From positions 2,457,191 to 2,521,190 of the forward strand of contig NZ_CP147914.1 in NCBI RefSeq assembly GCF_039645565.1: DNA of 64,000 bases, in the 5' to 3' direction. Source of the stretch: Sulfurimonas sp. HSL1-2 (GTDB taxonomy: Bacteria > Campylobacterota > Campylobacteria > Campylobacterales > Sulfurimonadaceae). Position numbers and translations under genes: made by a program. Below are positions 53,821 to 63,925 of this stretch, one piece after another. The notes beneath the pieces are model-generated. The model ran no database searches and was not told the DNA's origin. It saw only the letters and a list, made by a program, of their open reading frames with translations. How positions within the stretch are numbered: the stretch's first letter is position 1; the number at the start of each line of letters is the position of its first letter.

Positions 53821-56112
53821 TTAGCCGTTCGTATAGAGGTAGCGTTTGATCTTCTTCGTCGGGGTTTTGACGAAGGGTTCGCGCTGCTCGATGACCCGTG
53901 CGATCTTGGAGAACTTGGAAACGCTTTCGTTTGTCTCCGTTTTAATGCGCTCGAGCAGTTTTTCGATCTCTTTATGCTGCTCCGTATCGGAGAGCTTCGT
54001 GATGTCCATGTGCTCGTCCAATTTTTCATAGTTGAGATGGATGCGGGCTACCAGCTGTTTTTCCACGTCATAAACGAGGGCGTCCTCGACCAGCTCATCC
54101 TCCATGATCTTCGCTTCGATCTGCTCCGGGTAGATATTCTCGCCGCTGGGGCCGAGAATAACGTTTTTGGAACGGCCGCTGAGAAAGAGGTAGCCGTCAG
54201 CATCGAGGTAGCCAAGGTCCTCCGTATTGAACCAGCCGTCCTCATGCAGAACCTCCGCTGTTTTGACCGGGTCCTTGTAATACCCGAGCATCACGTTCGG
54301 TCCTTTCGCCCAGACAGTCCCTACCCCTTTATCATTCGGATCGACGATGCGCAGATCGACCGACGTTACGGCCGGCCCGATGGCACCCAGTTTTGTTTTA
54401 TAGGGTGCGCCCGCCGCGAGCAGCGGTGCCGTCTCCGTCAGACCGTAGCCGATGGCATAGGGGAAGGCGGCATCGGCAAGAAAATGCTCCACCATCGGCG
54501 AGAGCGGCGCCCCGCCGACCCCGAAGATACGCAGTTCGCCCCCGAAGGTCTCCAGAAGCTTTTTGCCGGCGATCTTGTGCAGTGCCCTGCGGATGAACGG
54601 CACGGCATAGAGGGTGCGCATGAGAGCGTTCTTGTGGAAGTTCGGCAGAATGCGGTTTTTGAAGATCTTCTCGATGACGAGCGGGACGGAGAGAATCACC
54701 GTCGGTTTGGCCTGCGCCATCGCATCGATCAGGATCTTCGGCGTCGGAACCTTCGAGAGGTAATAGACGCTCGCACCGTTGGCCATCGGCAGCAGGAAGC
54801 CGACGGAACACTCATAGGTATGTGCCAGCGGCAAAATAGAGAGGAAACGGTCATCAGAGACCACTTCGACGACGCTTTGCGATACGAGCGCCTCGTATGC
54901 CAGCGCGCGGTGCGTCAGCATGACCCCTTTACTGCTCCCCGTCGTACCGGAAGTATAGATGATCGCCGCCAGATCGTCCTCAGAGGGCTTATAAAGGACA
55001 TCGGTATGTCTGGAGCCCTTTACCCCCTCTTTGACCTTCTCGAGGATCGTAGGGCTCCTTTTTGCAAATGTAGGGTCGTCGCTGAGATCTTCGGTCAGGA
55101 CAAGCATCGCGATCGAAGCAAGAATCCCTTCGTCGAGGGCTTCGCGCTTCTTGGCCGAAACGAAAACGGCCCTGCTCTGCGAATGGGCGATGATGTGGCG
55201 TACCTCGTTGTCGTGAAAATCCGGCAGGATGGGGACGATGACCGCTCCGAGCGTCGTGGCGGCAAAATAGACGACGCCCCAGTTGGGCATGTTCTCGCTG
55301 CAGAGTGCGACACGGTCGCCGCGGTTGATGCCGGCAGCCGCCAGACGCGATTTGAGCGCGTCGACTGCTTCTCCGAACTCGGCGTATGTCAGGGTCAGGC
55401 TTCCGTCGACGTTGCGCAGAATGGGCCGCGGCCCGTAGGCGGCCGTCGAACGTACCAGCAGTGCGCTGAGTGTCAGCTCCGGCAGTGTGATCTTGAAGCG
55501 CGGGTCGCTGTTGCGGTGGAAACAGACACGGATAACATCCGCAAGCCCCTGGTGCCCCTTCCCTTCATCCAGTTCGACACTGCATGCTTCGAGCGTTTCA
55601 ACGTCGAACCAGGGGCGCTTGAGCTTCTCGAAGCTTTTGAGCTCGTAAAGCAGATCCAGCGATTTCGGGCCGCCCGAATCACGCTCAATCTGCGACGTTG
55701 CAAAAAATTCACCGGCAAAGACACCGCCTCTGTTGACGATGGAGAGCGCTTTGACGAACACCGCCGTGCGCAGCGGCTCCTCAAGGTGCAGGTAGGAGCA
55801 GAGCACCGCGTCGTAGGTCTCCTCCGGTTCCCAGTGCGCCAGGTCCAGATGGGTCACCTCAACCGTGACCCCCCTGTTCCGCGCCATCTCCTGCAGCTTC
55901 TCCAGCCCGACCTCGGAAGCGTCGATGGCGTGGGCTTCAAGACCGTTTTCCGCCGCGTAACAGGCGTTTCTGCCCTCCCCTTCGCCGAGGAAAAGGATCC
56001 GCGCGCCCCTGGGAAGTGCATCCATCACCTCTTTGAGGTAAGCGTTGGGCTGGGTACCGTACAAGAACCCCTCCCGTGAAAATTTCTCATTCCATACCTT
56101 GCCGATCTTCAT
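53821..56112 (-). CDS. Methyltransferase / long-chain acyl-CoA synthetase fusion
   Basis: A 763-residue fusion. Residues 1 to about 200 are a TehB-like class I methyltransferase (FSREGFLYGTQPNAYL, ILFLGEGEGRNACYAAENG). From about 215 it is an AMP-forming acyl-CoA synthetase: IIYTSGTTGSSKGVMLTHRAL (P-loop), YGLTETAPLLAA, GWFNTEDLGYLDADGYL and the C-terminal KTPTKKIKRYLY. It should activate fatty acids as acyl-AMP/acyl-CoA; the methyltransferase substrate is unknown. No stop or frameshift separates the halves. Its ATG overlaps the pcm stop. Confidence 0.85.
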   Translation of the reverse strand: MKIGKVWNEKFSREGFLYGTQPNAYLKEVMDALPRGARILFLGEGEGRNACYAAENGLEAHAIDASEVGLEKLQEMARNRGVTVEVTHLDLAHWEPEETYDAVLCSYLHLEEPLRTAVFVKALSIVNRGGVFAGEFFATSQIERDSGGPKSLDLLYELKSFEKLKRPWFDVETLEACSVELDEGKGHQGLADVIRVCFHRNSDPRFKITLPELTLSALLVRSTAAYGPRPILRNVDGSLTLTYAEFGEAVDALKSRLAAAGINRGDRVALCSENMPNWGVVYFAATTLGAVIVPILPDFHDNEVRHIIAHSQSRAVFVSAKKREALDEGILASIAMLVLTEDLSDDPTFAKRSPTILEKVKEGVKGSRHTDVLYKPSEDDLAAIIYTSGTTGSSKGVMLTHRALAYEALVSQSVVEVVSDDRFLSILPLAHTYECSVGFLLPMANGASVYYLSKVPTPKILIDAMAQAKPTVILSVPLVIEKIFKNRILPNFHKNALMRTLYAVPFIRRALHKIAGKKLLETFGGELRIFGVGGAPLSPMVEHFLADAAFPYAIGYGLTETAPLLAAGAPYKTKLGAIGPAVTSVDLRIVDPNDKGVGTVWAKGPNVMLGYYKDPVKTAEVLHEDGWFNTEDLGYLDADGYLFLSGRSKNVILGPSGENIYPEQIEAKIMEDELVEDALVYDVEKQLVARIHLNYEKLDEHMDITKLSDTEQHKEIEKLLERIKTETNESVSKFSKIARVIEQREPFVKTPTKKIKRYLYTNG

Positions 56113-56750
56113 TTCTGAACCCCGTCAAGTACCGGTACAAAAGAACACACTTCAAGCTCCTCTTCAATAAGCTGATCGCCTATTTTAACATAGCGGACGA
56201 TAACCTGCCCCCCGTCGCGCACCATCGGCGCGACCAGGACGCCGCGGGGGGCGAGCTGGTCGATAATGGCCTGCGGGATATGCTCCGCGGAGGCGGAAAA
56301 GAGGATGCGATCGAAGGGGGCATAGGCGGGCCATCCCAGCTGGCCGTCATCGGTACGGGTGTGGATATTCGTAATCCCCTCGTCCCGGAAGCGCTTTTTT
56401 GCCTCGCGCATCAGCGATTCGATCCGCTCGATCGTGAAGACGCCGCGGAAGCGGTGTGAAAGCACTGCGGCCTGGTAGCCGCTGCCGCAGCCTATTTCCA
56501 GGACACGGTCGGCGCCGTCGCACTGCAGGTATTCGGTCATCTTCGCCACCGTCAGCGGCGAGCTGATCCACTGTGCCGCACCGATGGGCAGGGCATCGAG
56601 CTTGAAGGCGTGCTGTTTGAAGCCGTTGGGGACGTACACCTCGCGGTTCGTCGATGCAATGGCGTCAAACACCCCGTCACTGATCTCGATCCTTGCGCGG
56701 ATCGCTTCGGCAAGTTTTTTATTGCGCATGGCGGCAATGGCATTCATCAT
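56109..56750 (-). CDS. pcm: Protein-L-isoaspartate O-methyltransferase
   Basis: A 213-residue PCMT. SAM motif VLEIGCGSGYQAAVLS lies near 81-96, and QWISSPLTVAKMTEYL is the substrate region. It methylates isoaspartyl residues so that they can be repaired. ATGA overlaps with both neighbours. Confidence 0.93.
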   Translation of the reverse strand: MMNAIAAMRNKKLAEAIRARIEISDGVFDAIASTNREVYVPNGFKQHAFKLDALPIGAAQWISSPLTVAKMTEYLQCDGADRVLEIGCGSGYQAAVLSHRFRGVFTIERIESLMREAKKRFRDEGITNIHTRTDDGQLGWPAYAPFDRILFSASAEHIPQAIIDQLAPRGVLVAPMVRDGGQVIVRYVKIGDQLIEEELEVCSFVPVLDGVQK

Positions 56751-57484
56751 CGTATTCCCGTATCAAGATAGCGGCGCATCTTTTTCACCTCGGCAGGCTC
56801 ATAGGGCTGCACCAGGAGGGCATCCCCGCCGTTGCGCGCACACTCGCCGAAGGGGGTGATGATGCCGCTCTGGCCCGTCGTATCGTCGTTGGAGGTGTCG
56901 CTTTGCAGCACGTAGCACTCGTTGGCGACGGCCAGCCCCCGGCCGAGAATGTCGTAGTGCGCGGCGCGCAGCCGTCCCCACTGGGCCGGCACGCAGATGA
57001 TCTCCGCACCGCGCAGCTGCTCCCACAGCGCCGTAAAACGCAGTTCGAAGCAGATCAGGATGCCGATGCGGATGCCGTCCACTTCGAAAGGAACGATTGC
57101 TTCCGAAGGGCCGGCAGCGAACCACTGCTCCTCCTCGCCGATGGTAAAGAGTTTCGCCTTCGCCTGTTCATGCAGCAGTGTACCGCCGTGGTAGACCCGT
57201 GCGACGTTGAAGACGCCCTCCTCTTTTCGGATGATCATCGTGAGGATCAGCGTACGGTTCCGGCTCTTTTCGCGCAGCTTTTCATCCGCGACGATTGCGA
57301 AATCGGCGGCCCTCTCGAAGGTATCGTAATCGAAATTGGTCAGGCAGACCTCCGGCGCCAGCACGATGGCGTTCTCTGGCGTGTCGTCGATCAGGGAAAG
57401 GAGCGTGGCAAGGTTTTCGTCGTAGAGGCGTCCCTGCGTCCCGAAGGTCAGGGTGCAGAGGGGACGCGGCTTAGAAGTCGTCAA
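56747..57484 (-). CDS. Carbon-nitrogen hydrolase (nitrilase superfamily)
   Basis: A 245-residue amidohydrolase with the Glu-Lys-Cys triad in APEVCLTN (Glu near 44), AKAKLF (Lys near 110) and ILICFELRF (Cys near 144). It hydrolyses amides or nitriles; the substrate is not predictable (omega-amidase and carbamoylputrescine amidase are relatives). It overlaps the 3' end of nrdB by 14 bp. Confidence 0.85.
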   Translation of the reverse strand: MTTSKPRPLCTLTFGTQGRLYDENLATLLSLIDDTPENAIVLAPEVCLTNFDYDTFERAADFAIVADEKLREKSRNRTLILTMIIRKEEGVFNVARVYHGGTLLHEQAKAKLFTIGEEEQWFAAGPSEAIVPFEVDGIRIGILICFELRFTALWEQLRGAEIICVPAQWGRLRAAHYDILGRGLAVANECYVLQSDTSNDDTTGQSGIITPFGECARNGGDALLVQPYEPAEVKKMRRYLDTGIR

Positions 57485-58490
57485 AGCTGAGGCTGCCTTT
57501 GGAGTAGTTGGTGACGTTCCCTTCGAAGAAGTTCGTTTTCTGGTCGTTGAACTTGGAGAAGTCGTCGACCCACTTGATAGGGTGCGTAACGTTGTAAAGC
57601 TTCTCGAAACCGACCTTCGTCAGGCGCTCGTCGGCCAGGTACTGGATGTACTGCGCCACGATATCGTTCGTGAGCCCAAGGATCTGCCCCTGGGTGATGT
57701 ACTGTCCCCATGCCGTCTCCAGTTCGACGGCCTGTTTGAACATCTCGTACACCTCCTCCTTCAGGTCCGCCGTAAAGAGGTCCGGGCGCTCGCGTTTGAG
57801 CGTGTTGATCAGGTTCTGGAAGAGCACCAGGTGCGTCACTTCGTCGCGCTGGATAAAGCGGATCATCTGCGCCGAACCCAGCATCTTGCCCGAACGCGCC
57901 AGGGTGTAGATGTAGGTGAACCCGCTGTAGAAGTAGATCCCTTCCAGGATCTGGTTCGCGAAGCAGGCGAGCACAAAGTTGCGCTCCGTCGGTTCCTTCG
58001 CCAAACGCTGATAAATGGCGGCGATCGCGTCGTTTTTCGACTTGAGCATCATGTCGCGGCGCCACAGTTCGTAGATCTCCGCGCTGTTTTTCGAGATGGA
58101 GTCGACCATGACGGCGTAGCTCTGCGAATGCAGCGCCTCTTCGAAGGACTGGCGCACGAGGATCAGGTTGACTTCCGGAGCGGTGACGTAGGGGTTGACG
58201 TTGTCGATCAGGTTGTTCGTCTGCAGGGAGTCCATGAAAATCAGCTGCGACAGCGCCTTGTCGTAGGCCGTCTTCTCCGCATCGGTCAGATTCTTGTAAT
58301 CGATGGCGTCACGCGTCATATCGACCTCTTTGGGGAACCATGTATTGTTGAGCATCATCTCCCAAAGGTTGTACGCCCACTGGTATTTGATATTGTTGAG
58401 CTCGAAAATACCCGTAGGGTTACCCCCGAAAATACGGCGGTCATTGACGTGTTCGTGTGAATCCGGATTATAGATCTGTTTGCGCTGCAT
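57471..58490 (-). CDS. nrdB: Ribonucleoside-diphosphate reductase beta subunit
   Basis: A 339-residue R2 protein of the ferritin-like fold. Metal ligands are in [17 protein letters not shown] (near 117-133), [11 protein letters not shown] and [11 protein letters not shown]. It provides the radical for NrdA. It heads the nrdB - nitrilase - pcm - fusion - phosphatase operon. A -10-like CATAAT (58523-58528) is about 35 bp upstream of the start. Confidence 0.95.
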   Translation of the reverse strand: MQRKQIYNPDSHEHVNDRRIFGGNPTGIFELNNIKYQWAYNLWEMMLNNTWFPKEVDMTRDAIDYKNLTDAEKTAYDKALSQLIFMDSLQTNNLIDNVNPYVTAPEVNLILVRQSFEEALHSQSYAVMVDSISKNSAEIYELWRRDMMLKSKNDAIAAIYQRLAKEPTERNFVLACFANQILEGIYFYSGFTYIYTLARSGKMLGSAQMIRFIQRDEVTHLVLFQNLINTLKRERPDLFTADLKEEVYEMFKQAVELETAWGQYITQGQILGLTNDIVAQYIQYLADERLTKVGFEKLYNVTHPIKWVDDFSKFNDQKTNFFEGNVTNYSKGSLSFDDF

Positions 58491-58630
58491 GCTGCTGATT
58501 CCTCGTCATTGTTAAGTGAATGATTATGGCGAAAGTGAGGTTTGAAATGCTTTAAAACAGTGGAGATTGCGTGGAAAAAATCGGGGGGTGCCCGGAAGCG
58601 TGACGCCCGGGCGAAAGTGTTGGAAATCGG

Positions 58631-60439
58631 TTATTTTTTGCTGCGGTCGTTGCGCTTGCGTTCGTTTTCCGTCAGGTAGCGCTTGCGGATACGGACATTT
58701 TCCGGCGTAACTTCGAGCAGTTCGTCATCTTCGATCCACTCCAGCGCTTTTTCGAGGTTCATATCGCGCGGCGGAACGAGTTTGATCGCTTCGTCGGCAC
58801 CGCTTGAACGGACGTTGGACTGCGCCTTGCCCTTGATCGGGTTGACGGTCAGGTCGTTGGAGCGGGAGTGTTCGCCGATGATCATCCCTTCGTATACCTT
58901 GTCCTGCGGTTCGATGAAGAGGACGCCGCGGTCCTGGAGGTTGAAGAGCGAGTAGGCCATCGCCGTACCGCCCTCCATGGAGATCAGCGCGCCGTACTGG
59001 CGGCTTTCGACCGTACCGGAATAAGGGCGGAATTCCAGGAAGGAGTGGTTCATGACCCCCTCCCCTTTCGTATCGGTGAGGAACATGCCGCGGAAGCCGA
59101 TCAGGCCGCGCGCCGGGATCTCGAACTCGATACGCGTATATCCCTCGCCCATCGGTACCATCGACTTCATCTCCGCCTTGCGCTTACCGAGGCGCTCGAT
59201 GATGGTGCCGGTGAACTCATCCGGCGTATCGATGACCAGGTGCTCGAACGGCTCGCATTTGACCCCTTCGATCTCTTTGACGATGACTTCCGGACGGCCG
59301 ATACCGAACTCATACCCTTCACGGCGCATGTTTTCAGCCAGAACGGTAATCTGCAGTTCGCCGCGGCCGGAAACCTTGAACTTCCCTTCGCCGATCGTCT
59401 CCAGACGCATCGCGACGTTCGTCTGCATCTCCGCCTCGAGGCGGTCTTTGATCTTGTTGGACGTGACGTGTTTACCCTCGGTACCCGCCAGCGGTGAATC
59501 GTTGACCGAAAAGACGACGGAGAGGGTCGGCTCTTCGATGTGCATCGGGTCCAGCGGCATCGGGTTGGACGGGTCGACGACGGAGTCACCGACGTCGACC
59601 GTTTCGAAACCGGCGAAAGCGATAATATCGCCCGCTTCCGCTTCATTGATCTCCATACGGCTGAGGCCGTGGAAACCGATCAGCTTGCTCAGACGTCCTT
59701 TGACCATCTCGCCGTCGGCTTTGGCGAGCATGACGTTGTCGCCCTTCTTGATCGTTCCGTTAAAGATACGCGCGATCCCGATCTTGCCGACGTAGTTGTC
59801 ATAGTCGAGGGTAAAGACCTGGGCCTGCGCCGGGTTGCCCGCGTCGCCTTCCGGCTCCGGGATCTCTCTCAGGATCGCTTCGAAGAGGCACTCGAAGTTG
59901 CCGTCTTCATCGCCCATGTCCATCTTCGCGATCCCGTCGCGTGCCGCGGCGTAGACGATCGGGAACTCTAGCTGGTCTTCCGTGGCATCCATCGCGACAA
60001 AGAGGTCGAATACCTCGTCGACGACACGGTCCGGTTCGGCAGACGGTTTGTCGATCTTGTTGATAACGACAATGGGCTTCTTGCCCAGGGCGATCATCTT
60101 CTTGACGACGAATTTCGTCTGCGGCATGACCCCTTCGTAGGCATCGACGAGCAGCAGGACGCCGTCGACCATTTTGAGGACACGCTCAACCTCGCCGCCG
60201 AAGTCGGCGTGGCCCGGGGTGTCGATGATGTTGATCTTATGATCTTTGTAGCGGATCGCCGTGTTTTTGGAGAGAATGGTGATCCCGCGCTCTTTTTCAA
60301 GGGCGTTGGAGTCCATCGCACGTTCATCGACTTGCTCGTGGGAAGAGAAAGTACCCGACTGTGACAGCAGCCCGTCAACGAGTGTCGTTTTACCGTGGTC
60401 GACGTGTGCGATGACGGCAATGTTTCTGATTTTTTGCAA
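58631..60439 (-). CDS. typA: Translational GTPase TypA/BipA
   Basis: A 602-residue ribosome-binding GTPase with G1 [13 protein letters not shown]3 [16 protein letters not shown] and G4 NKIDKP, then EF-G-like domains. It helps 50S assembly under stress. The start is TTG with AAGGAC upstream. Promoter TATAAT lies on the minus strand at 60486-60491. Confidence 0.96.
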   Translation of the reverse strand: MQKIRNIAVIAHVDHGKTTLVDGLLSQSGTFSSHEQVDERAMDSNALEKERGITILSKNTAIRYKDHKINIIDTPGHADFGGEVERVLKMVDGVLLLVDAYEGVMPQTKFVVKKMIALGKKPIVVINKIDKPSAEPDRVVDEVFDLFVAMDATEDQLEFPIVYAAARDGIAKMDMGDEDGNFECLFEAILREIPEPEGDAGNPAQAQVFTLDYDNYVGKIGIARIFNGTIKKGDNVMLAKADGEMVKGRLSKLIGFHGLSRMEINEAEAGDIIAFAGFETVDVGDSVVDPSNPMPLDPMHIEEPTLSVVFSVNDSPLAGTEGKHVTSNKIKDRLEAEMQTNVAMRLETIGEGKFKVSGRGELQITVLAENMRREGYEFGIGRPEVIVKEIEGVKCEPFEHLVIDTPDEFTGTIIERLGKRKAEMKSMVPMGEGYTRIEFEIPARGLIGFRGMFLTDTKGEGVMNHSFLEFRPYSGTVESRQYGALISMEGGTAMAYSLFNLQDRGVLFIEPQDKVYEGMIIGEHSRSNDLTVNPIKGKAQSNVRSSGADEAIKLVPPRDMNLEKALEWIEDDELLEVTPENVRIRKRYLTENERKRNDRSKK

Positions 60440-60485
60440 AGGAAAGTCCTTCTGAGGCGAATGAAGACGCCGAAAATTTTTCGCG

Positions 60486-60491
60486 ATTATA
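60486..60491 (-). promoter_or_regulatory. typA -10 element
   Basis: Minus-strand TATAAT about 46 bp upstream of the typA start codon; predicted start point near 60479. No -35 consensus, as is usual in Campylobacterota. Confidence 0.6.
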
Positions 60492-60523
60492 CCGCAAAAG
60501 GAGTTAGAAACGGGTTTGGTCGT

Positions 60524-61615
60524 TCAGATGCGTCCGTAAAGTTCATTGTAGAGCTTCATCGCGAAACGGTCACTCATCGACGCGATATAGTCGGCGACGA
60601 CCCGGTGGCGCGTGCGGGTATCGAGCTGCGCAAAAAAATACTCCGGCATCATCTTGGGCTCGGACATCAGCGCCGTATAGAGCCCCCGGATCGCCTGTTT
60701 CCCGGCGAACATATGGCGCAGGATGGTTTTGTGCTGGTAGAGATGGCGGTAGAGCAGCTTTTTGAGCTTCTTAATCTCCGTCTCCAGCGCCGGCTCGAAG
60801 CCGACGGGCAGGGGCTCGGAAGAGGGGAGGCGGCCCGATTGGAGCGCCGCCACGCGGGGTTGCGAGTAGGCCAGCATCGAGTAAACAAGGTGGTTAATGA
60901 AGTGGGAGCTGAAACGGTAGCGGAACATCTCGTCGTTGCGCTCGTCGATCCCCTCATCATACACCTTCTGCAGGATTTCCGCGATCAGCGGGCTTTCGCG
61001 GAGCGTATCGAACGAGATCAGTCCCGAGTGCACCCCGTCGTCGATATCGTGGCTCATATAGGCAATTTCGTCGGCACGGTCGACGATCATCGCCTCGACG
61101 GAAGGGTGAAGCGTAAGATCGAAGGCCTCCTCGACCCAAGCCGGCAAAAAGCGTTTCTTGTAGGGGTAGGAGTGTTTGAGAATCCCTTCCAGCGTCGCGA
61201 AGGTGAGGTTGAGACCGTCGAAGGTCTTGTAGCGCTTTTCCAGGGCCGTCACGACCCGGAAACTCTGGAAGTTGTGCTCGAAGCCGTTGGGATGCCCGTC
61301 GGCTTTCAGAGACTCGTCAAGGGTGTCGCCCCCCACATGCCCGAAAGGGGTGTGCCCCAGGTCATGCGCCAGGGCGATCGCTTCGGCCAGCGGTTCGCGC
61401 AGCCCCAGGTCCGCCGTAATGGAGCGGGCGATCTGGCTCACTTCGAGCGAATGGGTGAGGCGGGTCCGGAAAAAGTCCCCCTCCTGGTTCAGGAACACCT
61501 GGGTCTTGTACTCGAGCTTTCGGAAACTGCCCGAATGGATGATGCGGTCGCGGTCGCGGGCAAACGGCGAACGGAAATCGTCGTCGATGCCGTGGAAGCG
61601 TTCGTCGGGTCTCAT
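60524..61615 (-). CDS. dgt: dGTP triphosphohydrolase-like HD-domain protein
   Basis: A 363-residue HD phosphohydrolase. THSLEVSQIARSI and AHDLGHTPFGHVGGD supply the His and His-Asp metal ligands, and VDRADEIAYMSHDIDDG the further Asp. It cleaves dGTP or other dNTPs to nucleoside and triphosphate, adjusting dNTP pools. ATG 61615 overlaps the lipoprotein stop (ATGA). Confidence 0.88.
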   Translation of the reverse strand: MRPDERFHGIDDDFRSPFARDRDRIIHSGSFRKLEYKTQVFLNQEGDFFRTRLTHSLEVSQIARSITADLGLREPLAEAIALAHDLGHTPFGHVGGDTLDESLKADGHPNGFEHNFQSFRVVTALEKRYKTFDGLNLTFATLEGILKHSYPYKKRFLPAWVEEAFDLTLHPSVEAMIVDRADEIAYMSHDIDDGVHSGLISFDTLRESPLIAEILQKVYDEGIDERNDEMFRYRFSSHFINHLVYSMLAYSQPRVAALQSGRLPSSEPLPVGFEPALETEIKKLKKLLYRHLYQHKTILRHMFAGKQAIRGLYTALMSEPKMMPEYFFAQLDTRTRHRVVADYIASMSDRFAMKLYNELYGRI

Positions 61616-61866
61616 TCGGTGATCTTGTAGCCCTTCTCTTCGAGGCACTTGATGCATTCGGGCTCGACATCCCTCGGGAAGGCCGCTTTCGCCGCCGCTT
61701 CATCTTCGGCCGGGCCGTAGAAACGGCACTCCTGCATATCCTGATGGATCTGCTCCTGCGAGTACCCCTCCGGACACATCATTCCGCCGATGCGGATATT
61801 TTTTGTCGAACAGCCCGCCACACCGACCAGCAGCATCAACAGCGCCGCAGTAGCAATACGCATCAT
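61612..61866 (-). CDS. Small lipoprotein, unknown function
   Basis: An 84-residue protein with a lipoprotein signal: hydrophobic MMRIATAALLMLLVGVAGC with the acylated Cys at residue 19. The mature part has four further Cys (MMCPEG, MQECRF, PECIKCLEE), suggesting two disulfides in the periplasm. Two ATGs follow GAGGGAG; either may be used. It is coupled by overlaps to thyX and dgt. Confidence 0.75.
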   Translation of the reverse strand: MMRIATAALLMLLVGVAGCSTKNIRIGGMMCPEGYSQEQIHQDMQECRFYGPAEDEAAAKAAFPRDVEPECIKCLEEKGYKITE

Positions 61867-63215
61867 ATCTCCCTCTTGTAATCTTCAAACTCGAGCTTCC
61901 AGACCTTGATCCCGCAGAAGTGGTCCCCCTCGGGGCAGGTCGGTCTGATCTTCATCGCAAAACGCGTCGCACAGGGCGGCAGCAGCTCTTCGGCCCCGGG
62001 GACAGCCATGGCGCGCAGCTGTTTCACCTGGGCGTAGACGATATCGAAGATCTCTTCCTGCGCGTTATAGCAGAGGCGCATCTGCGCCTTATGGTGGAAG
62101 GAGGTGAATTCGTCGCGTTCGACGAGTTCGATCTCGTGCGCATTGGAGAGCGCATAGGCCGCCTCGCCGAATCCGATCAGGTCGCGCTGGGCTTCGAAAA
62201 AGTCGTAACTCCGCGCGATCGCCCGTTCGTAAATGGCCAGTGCATCGGGGTTCTTGGCGATGATCGGCGGGGTGTAGTGCTTTCGGGCATAGATGGATGC
62301 CAGGGCAGGGCGCACGGCCGGGGAGCGGCGGTGGCGCTGGTTCTGTGCGTCGGCCGAGAGCGAGAGGCGGGTATAGGTGGAGAAGCCGCCCAGCACGCCG
62401 CTGTCGGGGAGCATCTGCGAAAAGCGCAGGACGTCCGCGTAGTTTTCGTTGACGTCAAAAGCCGCATCGCCGACGACGTCGTAGACCTTGACGGCTTCGT
62501 CGGTCACGCCGATCTTCGCCTTGTGCGCCGCCATGTCGAACGCCGGGAAGACGGGTGTGGCGGCGCGGGCATGCTCCACCAGCGGCGCCAGCGACGCATC
62601 CATCTCGACGAGTTTTGCCGCGACGATGTCGGCGAACTCCTCCGCTTCGCTCCGGCACTCTGGCATCGCTTTGGCCACGGCGATGTAGCGCAGAAGGGTG
62701 ATGATGTTGACCGTGTGGTAAAGGTAGGCGCTCATCCCACCGGGCAGGACGTAACGGGCCATCTCCTGCGCTTTTTTCCGGCTGTCTTTTCTGCGGAACT
62801 TCGGCACGACCGCCTCGACGTCGGGGAGCAGCACCTCGATAAGCTGTTCGTAATCGTCAAAACAGCTCTGGTAGTACGTTTCCCAATCGCTGCGTTCTCC
62901 CGCCGTCGGGTAGACAAAATTCTCGATCTTCATCTTGGCATAGCGCTGGGAGACCTGTTCGGAGTTGTAGTACGGGTGCGCGTGCAGCAGCCGCCAGATC
63001 AGGTGCCGGCTCATCCCCGAGATGAGCATCGTGACATGCGTATGCATCAGCGTCGTATGGTGCCCGCCTTTGAAAATCCCCTGGAGCAGATCATCCTTGC
63101 GGGACCAGGAAGCGCTGGCCTCCGGGGTGACGATGCCGTTGGGAAAGTAACAGGTCCGCGCGGCGGACACCGCAACGTTGGAGGGGGTATCGACTTCGAG
63201 GAATTCAACCTGCAT
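61863..63215 (-). CDS. thyX: ThyX-like (flavin-dependent thymidylate synthase family), duplicated form
   Basis: A 450-residue protein of two ThyX-like halves, about twice the usual 220-250. The N-half has RLLHAHPYYNSEQVSQRYAK (about 75-94), similar to the end of the ThyX motif. The C-half, around residue 290, has NQRHRRSPAVR, resembling RHRxxS. Neither half holds a complete RHRxxSxNExSxRY. ThyX methylates dUMP using folate and FAD. ATG 63215 has GGAG 7 nt upstream. Catalysis is uncertain. Confidence 0.65.
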   Translation of the reverse strand: MQVEFLEVDTPSNVAVSAARTCYFPNGIVTPEASASWSRKDDLLQGIFKGGHHTTLMHTHVTMLISGMSRHLIWRLLHAHPYYNSEQVSQRYAKMKIENFVYPTAGERSDWETYYQSCFDDYEQLIEVLLPDVEAVVPKFRRKDSRKKAQEMARYVLPGGMSAYLYHTVNIITLLRYIAVAKAMPECRSEAEEFADIVAAKLVEMDASLAPLVEHARAATPVFPAFDMAAHKAKIGVTDEAVKVYDVVGDAAFDVNENYADVLRFSQMLPDSGVLGGFSTYTRLSLSADAQNQRHRRSPAVRPALASIYARKHYTPPIIAKNPDALAIYERAIARSYDFFEAQRDLIGFGEAAYALSNAHEIELVERDEFTSFHHKAQMRLCYNAQEEIFDIVYAQVKQLRAMAVPGAEELLPPCATRFAMKIRPTCPEGDHFCGIKVWKLEFEDYKREI

Positions 63216-63314
63216 CCTGTGGCTCCGCTTCATGACAAATTGGGGTATTGTACCATCGGTACTTGAAAGCAACGGCGGCGGCAGGAAGCGTCCGGCCGTT
63301 TTCAGTTTTGCGCC

Positions 63315-63440
63315 CTACCGGCCGCGCTCCCCGAAAAAACTGACGGCGATGTAGATAATGCCGAAAATCACCGGCGCGGCAATCAGCCACGTGACGGGAT
63401 CCTCGTACAGCACCGCATAGTCTTTGATCCACTCCATCAT
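63315..63440 (-). CDS. Small single-pass membrane protein (41 aa)
   Basis: A 41-residue frame starting [18 protein letters not shown], followed by one hydrophobic helix ([18 protein letters not shown]) and a basic tail GERGR. AAAGGAG lies 5 nt before the ATG, which overlaps the ruvC stop. It is probably a real small membrane protein of the ruvC operon. Function unknown. Confidence 0.65.
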   Translation of the reverse strand: MMEWIKDYAVLYEDPVTWLIAAPVIFGIIYIAVSFFGERGR

Positions 63441-63925
63441 CTGGTCTCCTTTTTCGCGAGTCTGACCCGCTGCGCATGGGTAATGGCCACCGCGATGGCA
63501 TCCGTAATATCGAGCGGTTTGATCTCCCGCGTGATCCCCAGCAGCCGCTTCACCATAAATGCGACCTGCTCCTTTGCCGCCTTGGCCTTGCCCGTCAGCG
63601 CCTTTTTCACCTGCAGGGGGGTATATTCGTCAAACTGTCCGAACTCCTGCAACAATTTTAACGTAATCGCGCCGCGGAACTGTGCCAGCTTGATTACCGT
63701 CTTCGGATTGTGCGCGTAGAAGATGTCTTCCATCGCCACTTCGTCGATTTTATGCGCCCGGAAAAGCTGTTCCAGCGCCTCCACCACCTGGGGTATCTGA
63801 AGCTGCAGCGCTTCGGGCTTCATTTTGATCAGACCCGCTTCGATCAGGCGCATCTTTGCGCCGTCGAGTTCGAGCAATGCGTACCCGCAGTTGCGCGTCC
63901 CCGGGTCAATGCCGAGAATTACCAC
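63437..63925 (-). CDS. ruvC: Crossover junction endodeoxyribonuclease RuvC
   Basis: A 162-residue Holliday-junction resolvase with acidic catalytic residues in [13 protein letters not shown] (Asp7), [10 protein letters not shown] (Glu near 65) and [11 protein letters not shown] (Asp near 139, 142). The start is GTG with GGGGG upstream. It works with RuvAB to resolve recombination intermediates. In some Campylobacterota ruvC neighbours dnaA and the origin. Confidence 0.94.
   Translation of the reverse strand: MVILGIDPGTRNCGYALLELDGAKMRLIEAGLIKMKPEALQLQIPQVVEALEQLFRAHKIDEVAMEDIFYAHNPKTVIKLAQFRGAITLKLLQEFGQFDEYTPLQVKKALTGKAKAAKEQVAFMVKRLLGITREIKPLDITDAIAVAITHAQRVRLAKKETR

Noticed and set aside
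53647..56079. Plus-strand open frame of 810 codons
   Set aside because: Antisense to the methyltransferase/acyl-CoA synthetase fusion and phosphatase; no recognisable domain.
58512..58528. GTGAATGATTATGG near nrdB as a fifth operator
   Set aside because: Only the left half-site matches; the right half is ATGGC instead of ATTCA.
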